A stretch of DNA of 64,000 nucleotides from Ectopseudomonas chengduensis (GTDB lineage Bacteria; Pseudomonadota; Gammaproteobacteria; Pseudomonadales; Pseudomonadaceae), in contig NZ_JACFYZ010000006.1 of assembly GCF_015712065.1 (NCBI RefSeq), positions 62,001-126,000 on the forward strand, written 5' to 3'. This document shows, in pieces, positions 34,656-41,024 of the stretch. Numbering within the stretch: the first letter of the stretch is position 1; each line of letters begins with the position of its first letter. The position numbers and the translations under genes are program-made. The notes under the pieces are model-generated. The model searched no databases. It was not told the origin of the DNA and saw only the letters and a list, made by a program, of their open reading frames with translations.

Positions 34656-35488
34656 GCGACCAGCTCCAGACGGCTAAGCGGGGTCTTGCCTTTGCACATG
34701 GGCAGCAGGCCGGCGTGGTACAGGTCGACCAGCTTCTGTTGGCCAGCCTCCAGGACGATGACCTTGGAGTAGCCCTCGGCGCTGAATGTCTCGTCGAACA
34801 GGACGCCCTTGAACTTGGCGTAGACCGACCAGTGGCCGTACTTCTTGTGGAAATACTGCATGTCGTACAGGCGGGTCTGGACAGCGTTGACGTTCACGCC
34901 AGGGAGCTTGCGGCAGAAGTCGACCACGCCCAGGGCTTTACGCTTGGCGACAGCCTGGCCCACTTCAGCAGCCGGGAGGATGCGCTGGTTGTAGTCTTCC
35001 AGGTGCATCTTCTCTTTCTGCAGGAGGAGGTTCTGAGCGGCCAGCCGGTCGCGTTCCAGGGCCAGCCGCTCGACCTTCTTCTGCTGGGCCTGCATGGCCT
35101 TGAGGATTAGTTCGTCCTCGGAGATTTCCCCGGTGACAACCTTCTCCTCGCCCAGGACATAGGCGCCGTCCTTGCGGATGGCCGGCAGGACTACCCGCGT
35201 GCCCCAGTCCTGGAAGGCTTTGGCCTCGGGCTTGTCGGAGCGCATAATCAGCTTGTACAGGCCCGACTCGCTGATTAAGACCATGGGGCGTCCTGGCGCT
35301 TCGCCTAAGTGTAATCTTTCCACTTTGGTCATCTCGTCAGGGGCAAGCCTGGTGTAGATGCCGCCCAGTCCACCAGAGCGGCCATACAGCACCTTCAGGA
35401 CGTCGGAGCCGCTGAACCACGGCTGGCCGTGCAGCTCGATGACGCGCAAGTCCATGAGGCCGAAGGCGAATTTCTGTACCTGGCTCAT
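34652..35488 (-). CDS. Phage antirepressor, Bro-N plus C-terminal ANT/KilAC-like domain
   Basis: 278 residues. The Bro-N domain covers about 1-110: FAFGLMDLRVIELHGQPWFSG, DVLKVLYGRSGGLG, then VLISESGLYKLIMRSDKPEAKAFQDW and VLPAIRKDGAYV. A coiled segment (about 125-180, KAMQAQQKKVERLALERDRL) leads to a C-terminal domain with RKLPGVNVNAVQTRLYDMQYFHK, as in phage antirepressors. Such proteins relieve repression or alter phage gene expression; a satellite could use one to respond to a helper phage. It overlaps its neighbours on both sides by ATGA. Confidence 0.87.
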   Translation of the reverse strand: MSQVQKFAFGLMDLRVIELHGQPWFSGSDVLKVLYGRSGGLGGIYTRLAPDEMTKVERLHLGEAPGRPMVLISESGLYKLIMRSDKPEAKAFQDWGTRVVLPAIRKDGAYVLGEEKVVTGEISEDELILKAMQAQQKKVERLALERDRLAAQNLLLQKEKMHLEDYNQRILPAAEVGQAVAKRKALGVVDFCRKLPGVNVNAVQTRLYDMQYFHKKYGHWSVYAKFKGVLFDETFSAEGYSKVIVLEAGQQKLVDLYHAGLLPMCKGKTPLSRLELVA

Positions 35489-35640
35489 GCCTTCACCTCC
35501 TGCAGCTCGACCAGGGCTTCCCGGATGCGTGCTCGATGCTCCCTCATGTCCTCGATGTTCTTGTCCAGGACGAACAGGGCGTCGCGCATGGCTTGCTTGG
35601 CCTGCTCCAGGCGTTCCTCGATGGTGGTTTGCTGGTTCAT
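35485..35640 (-). CDS. 51-residue coiled-coil peptide
   Basis: Reads MNQQTTIEERLEQAKQAMRD and ends LVELQEVKA. It is nearly all charged helix, with heptad-like spacing, so probably a coiled coil. It is real by context: its ATG overlaps the stop of the gene upstream and its TGA overlaps the antirepressor ATG (both ATGA), in the same chain of coupled genes. No function is recognised. Confidence 0.65.
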   Translation of the reverse strand: MNQQTTIEERLEQAKQAMRDALFVLDKNIEDMREHRARIREALVELQEVKA

Positions 35641-35846
35641 TGCTTATCCCCCTGCAGGAGCGTCTTCAGGTTTTCCGCGATGCGGCGTGCTTGTTGTGCT
35701 TCCCCTTCCAGGTCGTTGGCGTTGGCCAGGAGGGTGGCGGCGTGTTCCCGGTGGAAGCCGGCTGCTGTTTCGTCGTTGCTGGCCAGCTTCTCCAGGGCCT
35801 GGATGGTCTTCGTGAAGCCCTTGAGGATGGTGTCGAGTGGCTTCAT
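35637..35846 (-). CDS. Small helical protein of unknown function
   Basis: 69 residues, alpha-helical throughout (TILKGFTKTIQALEKLASND, then NANDLEGEAQQARRIAENLKTLL), Ala/Glu/Lys-rich, with no Cys. It resembles the short helical proteins in phage early operons, but I know no named family. Both ends overlap neighbours by ATGA (35637-35640 and 35843-35846). Confidence 0.65.
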   Translation of the reverse strand: MKPLDTILKGFTKTIQALEKLASNDETAAGFHREHAATLLANANDLEGEAQQARRIAENLKTLLQGDKQ

Positions 35847-36118
35847 GCGTCGGCCTCCTGGGGGTGGCCGTTCTGGACGTCCTGGAAGTCGACGTTGACC
35901 TTCACGGCAATCTCGTCACGGAGGCGCAGGACGTCGTGAACGTGCTCGACGTGGCCGAGGGTGATAGACCGGACGTGTGCCTCCAGGATGGGGCGCAGGG
36001 TTTGGCGGAACTTGGTCACTTGTTCGGCCATGATGGCGTCCAGGACTACTTCCTGAAGGTGCGCCTCTAGGCCGCGCTTGGTCAGGTCGACCAGTAAAAA
36101 CGGCAGGGGAGAAGACAC
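35843..36118 (-). CDS. Small protein of unknown function, first of the overlapping operon
   Basis: Up to 91 residues from a GTG at 36118; an internal ATG (MAEQVTKFRQTL) is also possible because no good ribosome site precedes the GTG. The sequence is helical (EAHLQEVVLDAIMAEQVTKF, HVEHVHDVLRLRDEIAVKV). It is the most upstream gene of the five-gene ATGA chain, ending in the overlap at 35843-35846. No homologous family is recognised. Confidence 0.55.
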   Translation of the reverse strand: MSSPLPFLLVDLTKRGLEAHLQEVVLDAIMAEQVTKFRQTLRPILEAHVRSITLGHVEHVHDVLRLRDEIAVKVNVDFQDVQNGHPQEADA

Positions 36119-36463
36119 GCCCGAGCGAACCGACCCGGAGGAGACGTGGTGATAGGGCGGACAGGGTGAAGCGGACCAATTCCCGACAGAGTTATAGGTG
36201 GTTCACTGGTCCACTTGGGGGTGCATCTTTCAATACAGCCTTGGGGGCGTTATGTCAGGGGCGGTCGTGGAGGGCGGCAGTAGCGCAGCTGCTGTCGGCT
36301 TTCCGAAGAGACCGACCAAGGAAGAAGACCAAGGAGGACGGACAGAGGTGGGTAGTCCCTGGTCCATCCTCACTTCATTGTTAATGGTCAGGCTTCCTTG
36401 TTCAGACAGCTGATGCGTTACTGCCCTGCACGCGTCTTTCTGGGGTATGGCTACTGTCTGAGG
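36119..36463. other. 345-bp intergenic stretch inside the element
   Basis: No gene is credible here. A TATAAC -10-like box on the minus strand (36191-36196) could serve the overlapping operon, but no convincing -35 accompanies it. Two short plus-strand frames (about 36166-36413) are Arg/Trp/Ser-rich and unlike protein. Confidence 0.4.
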
Positions 36464-37195
36464 TCAGAGGCATAGCCGATCAAGTTCGGCGTCGGTCTTG
36501 ACGGTTGTGGCATCGTTTGCTGCTGGTCGTTGGGCCAGATGGCCGAGTCGTCCTTGAAGTAGTTCAGCTGTCTCAGCATGCCTTTGGCACTTGATCTCGA
36601 CAGGTTCGGGGGACGCTTGCTTGAACGCTAGACTGACCAGCTCTGTGAATACGTGTTTCCTGGACGCACTCGGGAAGAGGGACATGAACTCGGAGGCATA
36701 CTCCTGGGCTCGGTCGTGGAGGCATCCAGCCATGCTGACCAGTGTATCGTTGGCTGCGATGGGGGCCTGTCGGGGAAGCCACTCGGGTATGAATAACGCT
36801 TCTTTGCCTTTGGCTGAGGCTGCTTTCGTGACCTGCTTCTTCAGGTACTGATACTGGGAGTCCGTCATGTCGAGCACCCACGTCCCCTTATTGCGGTCCA
36901 GGCGAAGACCATACAGTTCACGTAAGACCGGCCACATCTCGGAGCGACGTACTCCACCTGGTCGTGTGCTCAGCTTCACCAGCTCAGCGATGGCGGTTGC
37001 GCGTGTCATTGTTGTCTGGTGGTCATAAACCAGTGGATTGCCATCGTTGGTCTCCTTCACCTCTTGCTTGATCTTACGTATCTGGCGTCGGGAGAGTTTG
37101 GTCTGCTCCTCAATGGCGCGTTCGGAGGCTTTGGTCTGCAGTAGCTGGATGACCTGCTGCTTCTGGCTATCGGCCACCTTCTCGGTCGGCTTCAT
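36464..37195 (-). CDS. HTH-containing protein of unknown function
   Basis: 243 residues. The N-terminus (about 1-50) looks like a resolvase-style HTH: QKQQVIQLLQTKASERAIEE then TKLSRRQIRKIKQEV. The middle (about 75-150) and C-terminus are mixed helix with no motif I recognise. Likely a DNA-binding control or replication-related protein of the element (inference from HTH and location next to iteron-like repeats). It is coupled with the 94-residue gene upstream by an ATGA overlap (37192-37195). Confidence 0.65.
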   Translation of the reverse strand: MKPTEKVADSQKQQVIQLLQTKASERAIEEQTKLSRRQIRKIKQEVKETNDGNPLVYDHQTTMTRATAIAELVKLSTRPGGVRRSEMWPVLRELYGLRLDRNKGTWVLDMTDSQYQYLKKQVTKAASAKGKEALFIPEWLPRQAPIAANDTLVSMAGCLHDRAQEYASEFMSLFPSASRKHVFTELVSLAFKQASPEPVEIKCQRHAETAELLQGRLGHLAQRPAANDATTVKTDAELDRLCL

Positions 37196-37476
37196 TGTGG
37201 TCGCTTCCCGGTATCCAGGGTGGGCGTGACATTAGGCTGCCTGACGATAGGGCCGAGGGTGAGCCAGCGAGGCTCCTCACGGTCGCTACGGGCCAAGTCC
37301 AGGAGGTCGTCATCCACCCAGGACAAGCCCGCTGTCAGGGCCAGCTCCATGGCTTCAGCCAGGCGCGTGTCGCGGCATTTCTTCTTGCCCAGGGCACAGG
37401 CCAGGATGGTCAGCCGGTCAAGGTGGTCAGGGCGTAGGTGCAGGTTCAACCGAACCAGCTTGGTGTTGGTGTTCAT
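37192..37476 (-). CDS. Small protein, possible ribbon-helix-helix type
   Basis: 94 residues. The start, TKLVRLNLHLRPDHLDRLTI, has the alternating strand followed by a helix that ribbon-helix-helix DNA-binding proteins show, and a basic KKKCRDTRLAEAMELAL helix follows. This could be a copy-number or transcription regulator, but the assignment is weak. It directly precedes, and overlaps, the HTH gene, and lies beside the repeats at 37621-37767. Confidence 0.5.
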   Translation of the reverse strand: MNTNTKLVRLNLHLRPDHLDRLTILACALGKKKCRDTRLAEAMELALTAGLSWVDDDLLDLARSDREEPRWLTLGPIVRQPNVTPTLDTGKRPQ

Positions 37477-37811
37477 TGGATCGAAGTCCTTGGTGATAGA
37501 GCGAACGCCAGCGCCCCGCCAGGAGGGCTCCAGGCAGGGTGTCGTGGTCGTCGCGGGGAAGTGGGGGGTGTGGCTACAGCACGTCGCTTTCCCCTGGTGG
37601 GGGTGAAGCCGGTGGGCTTATGCGTTGCTGTTCACAAGGTATGGCCGTAAATAGCTCCCGGCCTCCAGCAGTGCGTTGCGCTGTTTACACAAGGGGTGGC
37701 CGTATTAGCCGGCGGAGAGTTCTGCAGGGGCTGGAGCTGGTTGTTCAATGGGGGGCCGTAAAGGGCCAAGAGGAGGGCTGTGGGGTGGCTCCTCCTCGAT
37801 GGTGGTTGTGG
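37477..37811. other. 335-bp noncoding gap with iteron-like repeats
   Basis: No credible gene lies between the ribbon-helix-helix-like gene and the resolvase. Short imperfect direct repeats fill the right half (see 37621-37767). A promoter for the leftward genes should be here, but I could not pick one with confidence. Confidence 0.45.
37621..37767. repeat. Three imperfect direct repeats (iteron/operator-like)
   Basis: Copy A (37621-37655) TGCGTTGC, TGTTCACAAGG, TGGCCGTAAATAGC. Copy B (37672-37709) TGCGTTGCGC, TGTTTACACAAGG, GTGGCCGTATTAGC. Copy C (about 37743-37767) shares only TGTTCA and GGCCGTAAAGGGC. A and B start 51 bp apart, about five helical turns. They sit in a gap between the resolvase and the two regulators and could be a replication origin, a resolution (res) site or an operator. 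Confidence 0.55.
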
Positions 37812-38450
37812 TCAGGCGTCCGCTGTGGCCTGCTCCTGGAGCTTCTTCGCCCGGATGACGGTAGACGTCCCGGTGCCGGTGGTCTTGGCTGTCTCCCGGA
37901 GGCTCATGCCCTTGGCCAGACACGCCAGGATGCGCTTGTGCTTGTCCTGGTCGATGGATTTTCCCTTGTAGCGCTTCTCCTCCTTGGCCTTGGTGATGCC
38001 CTGCTTCTGGCGTCGTAGGCGGTCGTCGTAGTCCTTCCTGGCCACGGCTGCGAGCATGTCCAGGAGCATGTCGTTGATGGCTGCCAGTATGCGGGCGGTG
38101 AAGGCGTCGGCGTCGCTGCTGGGCTTCTCCAGGAACTGGTGAGAGGTCGGCAAGTCCAGGGCAACCACGCGCACGTCCTTCGCCTTGATGGTGGAGCGGA
38201 GCTGCTGCCAGTCTCCCTCGGTCAGGCGTGATAGCCGGTCGACCTGCTCGACCAGTAGGACGTCCCCTGGCTCGGCTGCGTCCAGGAGGCGGAACAGCTC
38301 AGGCCGCTGCAGTGATGCCCCGCTCTCGTTCTCGGGGTAGTAGCCGGCGATACGGTGTCCCCGCTCCTTGGCGAAGTCGGTCAGTTGCTGCTTGGCGCGG
38401 TTGGCGTCCTGTTCGGCGGTGCTGGCTCGAAGGTAGGCATGAACGAGCAT
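37812..38450 (-). CDS. Serine recombinase (resolvase/invertase family)
   Basis: 212 residues. The catalytic domain (about 1-140) has YLRASTAEQDA with the nucleophile Ser10 and Arg8, then GDVLLVEQVDRLSRL with the conserved Arg pair. The C-terminal HTH (about 165-205) has DKHKRILACLAKGMSLRETA and TSTVIRAKKL. Such enzymes resolve cointegrates/dimers or invert DNA. A serine resolvase next to repeats inside an element that integrates by a tyrosine enzyme suggests dimer resolution of a circular form or capture from a transposon (inference). Confidence 0.9.
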   Translation of the reverse strand: MLVHAYLRASTAEQDANRAKQQLTDFAKERGHRIAGYYPENESGASLQRPELFRLLDAAEPGDVLLVEQVDRLSRLTEGDWQQLRSTIKAKDVRVVALDLPTSHQFLEKPSSDADAFTARILAAINDMLLDMLAAVARKDYDDRLRRQKQGITKAKEEKRYKGKSIDQDKHKRILACLAKGMSLRETAKTTGTGTSTVIRAKKLQEQATADA

Positions 38451-38761
38451 GGCGGGGTGTCCCTGTTATCGTTGAAGTGGTGTCACTATGGCTGATGTCG
38501 GATAGATGGTCAACAGACTCTAAACGGTGACGCTTCGACAGGCCTCCAGCCGCTACCGCTAAGGCATACCCAAACGACACCGCGTCCCGGACAGCGTCGC
38601 CGCTGACCTTGGTGGTGTGCCAGGCCTGTGCCGTGTGTGTCATCGAGGTGGGCGCCTCTCGCTCATGGCCAGGGACGGGGGGGCGGGGGGAAGTGGCGCT
38701 GACGCCTTACTTATATCGGCTCTCGGATTTTTCACCCGAAAATAGCCGCATGTTGTGAGGG
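38451..38761. other. 311-bp gap inside the element
   Basis: Nothing convincing is coded. It contains a G-run (about 38677-38691, GGGACGGGGGGGCGGGG), and near 38717-38750 an imperfect inverted repeat (CGGCT ... ATTTTTCACCCGAAAAT ... AGCCG) just past the zinc-ribbon gene that could be its terminator. One long frame on the minus strand overlaps the resolvase and is discounted. Confidence 0.4.
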
Positions 38762-39031
38762 TTATTTAATTTTTATGAACTTGCTGTTCTTGAATTTTCT
38801 TTGGAGCTCTTTCTTCATGTCGTTAACTAATTGCTCGGCATACTCTTTGGCCGTGGCAATACCTGTCGACTTCGCAACTAAAAGTAAAGAGGTTATATCG
38901 TTTTCGTGGCCGCAGTTAGCACACACCACGAAGCTTCCCGCTGGCGGGCGAAAGCCCTCCCAAGGAAGGGCAAATTCATTAGATCGACAAAAGCTACAGC
39001 GTAGTTTTATTGTCTTTCTCAGCTCATTCAT
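38762..39031 (-). CDS. Zinc-ribbon small protein (AT-rich cargo, second gene)
   Basis: 89 residues. Two CxxC knuckles, CSFC (about 12-15) and CANC (about 37-40), 22 residues apart, make a likely rubredoxin-type zinc ribbon, followed by a basic helical tail (DMKKELQRKFKNSKFIKIK). Codon use and composition are far more AT-rich than the flanking genes, a sign of recent acquisition. Its start overlaps the stop of the 181-residue gene (ATGA, 39028-39031). Function unknown; an adaptor or nucleic-acid binder is possible. Confidence 0.7.
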   Translation of the reverse strand: MNELRKTIKLRCSFCRSNEFALPWEGFRPPAGSFVVCANCGHENDITSLLLVAKSTGIATAKEYAEQLVNDMKKELQRKFKNSKFIKIK

Positions 39032-39573
39032 TGCTGCATCATTCCAGTCAATGAACCCGCCAGCCCACCAAGGATAGAGCCTACAAGTGGATGCTCAAGA
39101 AACTTTGCTAGTCGGCTTTTAGCTTCCTCTTTTTCCTCAGGGGTCGCATTTGTCTCATCAATCTGCTGCAGTAGTTGACTGAATACATTATGTATGTTTT
39201 GAACGTTGCCATTTCCGACTTGTGCTGGGCCATGTACATTTAGAGTGGCAATTTGCATAGCGGCACCTAGTTCATATGAGCGATTTTTGCCGTGTTTTAC
39301 TGAAATGGCTCTACTTTGTCCTTCCTCTGTCAAGGCTATATAATTGAAGTCGCCTGTTTTCTTTTCTAGAAGGGCTCGGGAGTTACATATATTGATGATT
39401 CTGTAAAGGTGCTCCTCCGTCCACTTAAGTTTTTCGTCGATAGCTGTTCGGTCATCTGCCCCTGGGGTGAAGGAAAATTGGGCGGATTTGATTGTTAGAC
39501 CAAGATTTTCTAGGTCGTCATTCATGAAGACCAGTAAGGCATCTATGTCGGATTGTATTTTTTCTGCGTCCAT
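39028..39573 (-). CDS. 181-residue protein with amyloid-like Gly/Asn/Gln motif (AT-rich cargo, first gene)
   Basis: In order: helical N-terminus (about 1-45); a region that looks like a winged helix (about 46-90, EEHLYRIINICNSRALLE, YIALTEEGQSRAISV); a short motif LNVHGPAQVGNGNVQNIHNV (about 109-128); a charged helix (NATPEEKEEAKSRLAKFLEH); and a hydrophobic Gly-rich end (LVGSILGGLAGSLTGMM). The QVGNGNVQ core resembles the RHIM-type [IV]Q[IV]G amyloid motif found in some bacterial and animal signalling proteins; this is an inference by eye. A promoter (TTGATT, 18 bases, TATATT) and GAGGAAA ribosome site precede it. AT-rich, unlike neighbours. Confidence 0.65.
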   Translation of the reverse strand: MDAEKIQSDIDALLVFMNDDLENLGLTIKSAQFSFTPGADDRTAIDEKLKWTEEHLYRIINICNSRALLEKKTGDFNYIALTEEGQSRAISVKHGKNRSYELGAAMQIATLNVHGPAQVGNGNVQNIHNVFSQLLQQIDETNATPEEKEEAKSRLAKFLEHPLVGSILGGLAGSLTGMMQQ

Positions 39574-39604
39574 ATTTTCCTCGGCTTTTGGGTGGTGGCG
39601 AAGT

Positions 39605-39634
39605 AATATAGTCAGCTGCCCTTACTATAATCAA
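39605..39634 (-). promoter_or_regulatory. Probable sigma-70 promoter for the AT-rich gene pair
   Basis: On the minus strand TTGATT (39634-39629) and TATATT (39610-39605) are 18 bases apart, with GAGGAAAAT immediately before the ATG at 39573. The predicted leader is about 25 bases. Confidence 0.45.
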
Positions 39635-39782
39635 GCATTGAGTGCAACGAGCATGGCGGGCTAATCATCGCATTTGCCATGCCGTTCGTTTATTAGTTGT
39701 GCTATGTGAGCGGGTATTTCTGCATCATCCGACTTAGTCAGTAGGAATTGAGTGGCATCCCTTCGTGCATAGTCTCGACGAG

Positions 39783-40217
39783 TTAGTGCAGATTGAGCAA
39801 AACTACCTCGACAGGTGCCAATAGATCCCTCCTTTTTTCGATCTGCGAAAAGCCAAACCGAACTCCAAAGGCAGTGGCTTCAGGGTTCGCTTCTTCGATG
39901 CCAATGTGGGTGTAGGGGAGTTTGTCCGCCATGTCGACAAGGAACTGAAGCAGGGCCCTGCCGTGACCCTTGCGTTCGTCTTGAAAGCCGATCCTGGCAA
40001 CGACCAGCGTATTGCTGTCCCATCTGCCGTCTACATAAACAGGCGTAACGCGAAAGTACAGGTCGTACTTGGCTGTTTTAGCCGTCACGGTGCGCCCTAG
40101 TCCCTTGCTAACGCGCAGGCGCTTGTAACCGAAGCGCTCCTTTAGATGCTCCTTCAGCAGCAAGGCAAAGGCCGAGATTCGTTCTTCGGTTTGGCGCATT
40201 TCTTCATCGTTGGGCAT
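39783..40217 (-). CDS. GNAT-like acetyltransferase
   Basis: 144 residues. The C-terminal half has the GNAT pattern: a beta-strand (VVARIGFQ), then the acetyl-CoA loop ERKGHGRALLQFLVDMAD in the Q/RxxGxG/A position, and a late strand IEEANPEATAFGVRFGF. The N-terminal third is helical and not recognised. It is the gene nearest the right repeat of the element and runs away from it. Possibilities include toxin, RNA or small-molecule acetylation; no partner antitoxin is visible. Confidence is moderate. Confidence 0.65.
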   Translation of the reverse strand: MPNDEEMRQTEERISAFALLLKEHLKERFGYKRLRVSKGLGRTVTAKTAKYDLYFRVTPVYVDGRWDSNTLVVARIGFQDERKGHGRALLQFLVDMADKLPYTHIGIEEANPEATAFGVRFGFSQIEKRRDLLAPVEVVLLNLH

Positions 40218-40323
40218 GGGGCGGTTCCGGTATCGATTAACGTGATGGCCGTTGTATCAAGCGGAGCCCGATTCTGTCCCGCAAGTGGTACAAAAGGGGG
40301 GCAAACAGGTGATACAAAGCGCC

Positions 40324-40354
40324 TTGCAGTCTGACCCAGGCGGTCGCCTACAAT
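40324..40354 (+). promoter_or_regulatory. Possible element-borne promoter for the right ffs copy
   Basis: TTGCAG (40324-40329) and TACAAT (40349-40354) with a 19-base spacer. TACAATGGC matches the -10 region of the left copy. A transcript from here would carry an about 90-nt leader before the mature RNA, longer than the native one. Confidence 0.35.
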
Positions 40355-40440
40355 GGCCTCGATTTCCATTTTTTTGCGTGGTCTGGTGAAGGCCGCTTCA
40401 GAGGTGGCGCTGACTCATGAAGGCTCTAGAACGGGCTTTT

Positions 40441-40568
40441 GGCAGCGTTATGGTGGCCCTGCCGGTCCCCTCGCAACGATTACCCGTTAACCTGGTCAGG
40501 CCCGGAAGGGAGCAGCCACAGCGGGAACATTGTGTGCCGGGGTGTGGCTGGTAGGGTCCACCTCCAGT
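40441..40568 (+). repeat. attR-side 128-bp direct repeat containing ffs
   Basis: Identical to 32177-32304 and followed by ordinary chromosomal sequence leading to the DUF3509 genes and dnaX. The identity covers the whole RNA plus 11 bases of 5' leader. Confidence 0.95.
40452..40565 (+). ncRNA. ffs: 4.5S RNA (bacterial SRP RNA), right copy
   Basis: Sequence identical to the left copy, so structurally functional: terminal stem, tetraloop and Ffh-binding symmetric loop are intact. Its upstream region belongs to the element and differs from the native promoter, so expression is uncertain. It retains the chromosomal 3' flank, with a terminator about 80 bases on. Confidence 0.92.
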
Positions 40569-40641
40569 TTTCCAAGCCTTTGCATCCCTATATCTCAATT
40601 TCTCCAGCGCCTATCTGGCGGTTTTTTGCTGTGCGCAATAA

Positions 40642-40668
40642 AAAGCCCGCGCTTTGGGCGCGGGCTTT
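40642..40668 (-). terminator. Rho-independent terminator
   Basis: AAAGCCCGCGC (40642-40652) pairs with GCGCGGGCTTT (40658-40668). On the minus strand the hairpin is followed by a T-rich tail (TTATT), so it should end the DUF3509 gene at 40684. It may also stop ffs transcription from the left. Confidence 0.8.
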
Positions 40669-40683
40669 CGGCTGCTTGCAGGC

Positions 40684-40971
40684 TCAGGCGATACGGTAAT
40701 TCAACACGCTGTCCTGTTCCTTGAGCGTCTTGCGCAGATCGGCTGGGATATTGCCGGCGCGTACGGCCAGTTCCAGGCGGATTTCTTCCAGGCTTTGGGC
40801 GAAGGCATTCTGGTCGTTGAACTGTGGCTTGGCCAGGACGCGGCTGTAGACAGTGATGTCGCTCTCGTCGAGCAGGGCGAGGATGATGCTGCCGTCCGGG
40901 CGCGGTGAGCTGAAGCTGGCACGCAACGGATTGAACAGGTGATCGACGAGCTGTTGGTTGGTGAGTTCCAT
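40684..40971 (-). CDS. DUF3509 family protein
   Basis: 95 residues, soluble. The segment SIILALLDESDITVYSRVL and the closing LEEIRLELAVRAG match the Pseudomonas-specific DUF3509 pattern, of unknown function. It lies between ffs and dnaX beside a second, shorter member at 41025. GGATGGAGTAGGACAT provides a GGAGTAGG ribosome site before the ATG at 40971. Confidence 0.78.
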   Translation of the reverse strand: MELTNQQLVDHLFNPLRASFSSPRPDGSIILALLDESDITVYSRVLAKPQFNDQNAFAQSLEEIRLELAVRAGNIPADLRKTLKEQDSVLNYRIA

Positions 40972-41024
40972 GTCCTACTCCATCCTGAGGTTGGTCACCT
41001 TCGACCTCAGGATGACGACTTAGT

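Larger units (their letters stand above)
32177..40568. mobile_element. 8.26-kb integrative element inserted in the SRP RNA gene ffs
   Basis: It is bounded by two identical 128-bp direct repeats (32177-32304 and 40441-40568), offset by 8264 bp, each containing the full 4.5S RNA sequence. A tyrosine integrase starts 69 bases inside the left repeat, pointing inward, the usual arrangement at an att site. The remaining genes are on the minus strand and are phage/satellite-like or unknown. GC content is uneven, with an AT-rich block at about 38.7-39.7 kb. Flanking genes (chemoreceptor; DUF3509/dnaX) are chromosomal. No capsid, terminase, relaxase or recognised replicase was seen, so it is either a minimal satellite-like element or a decayed one. 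Confidence 0.9.

Noticed and set aside
36166..36413. Two short plus-strand frames inside the element
   Set aside because: Low-quality composition, no ribosome site, opposite to all other cargo genes.
38299..38643. 114-residue open frame overlapping the start of the resolvase
   Set aside because: Three quarters of it is the resolvase in the wrong frame, and there is no ribosome site. The 5' part alone (about 38460-38643) was considered as a small gene but has no supporting context.
32177..40568. Complete prophage or conjugative element
   Set aside because: No capsid, tail, terminase, lysis, relaxase or type IV secretion gene can be found in 8.3 kb. Called an integrative element of satellite-like content instead.
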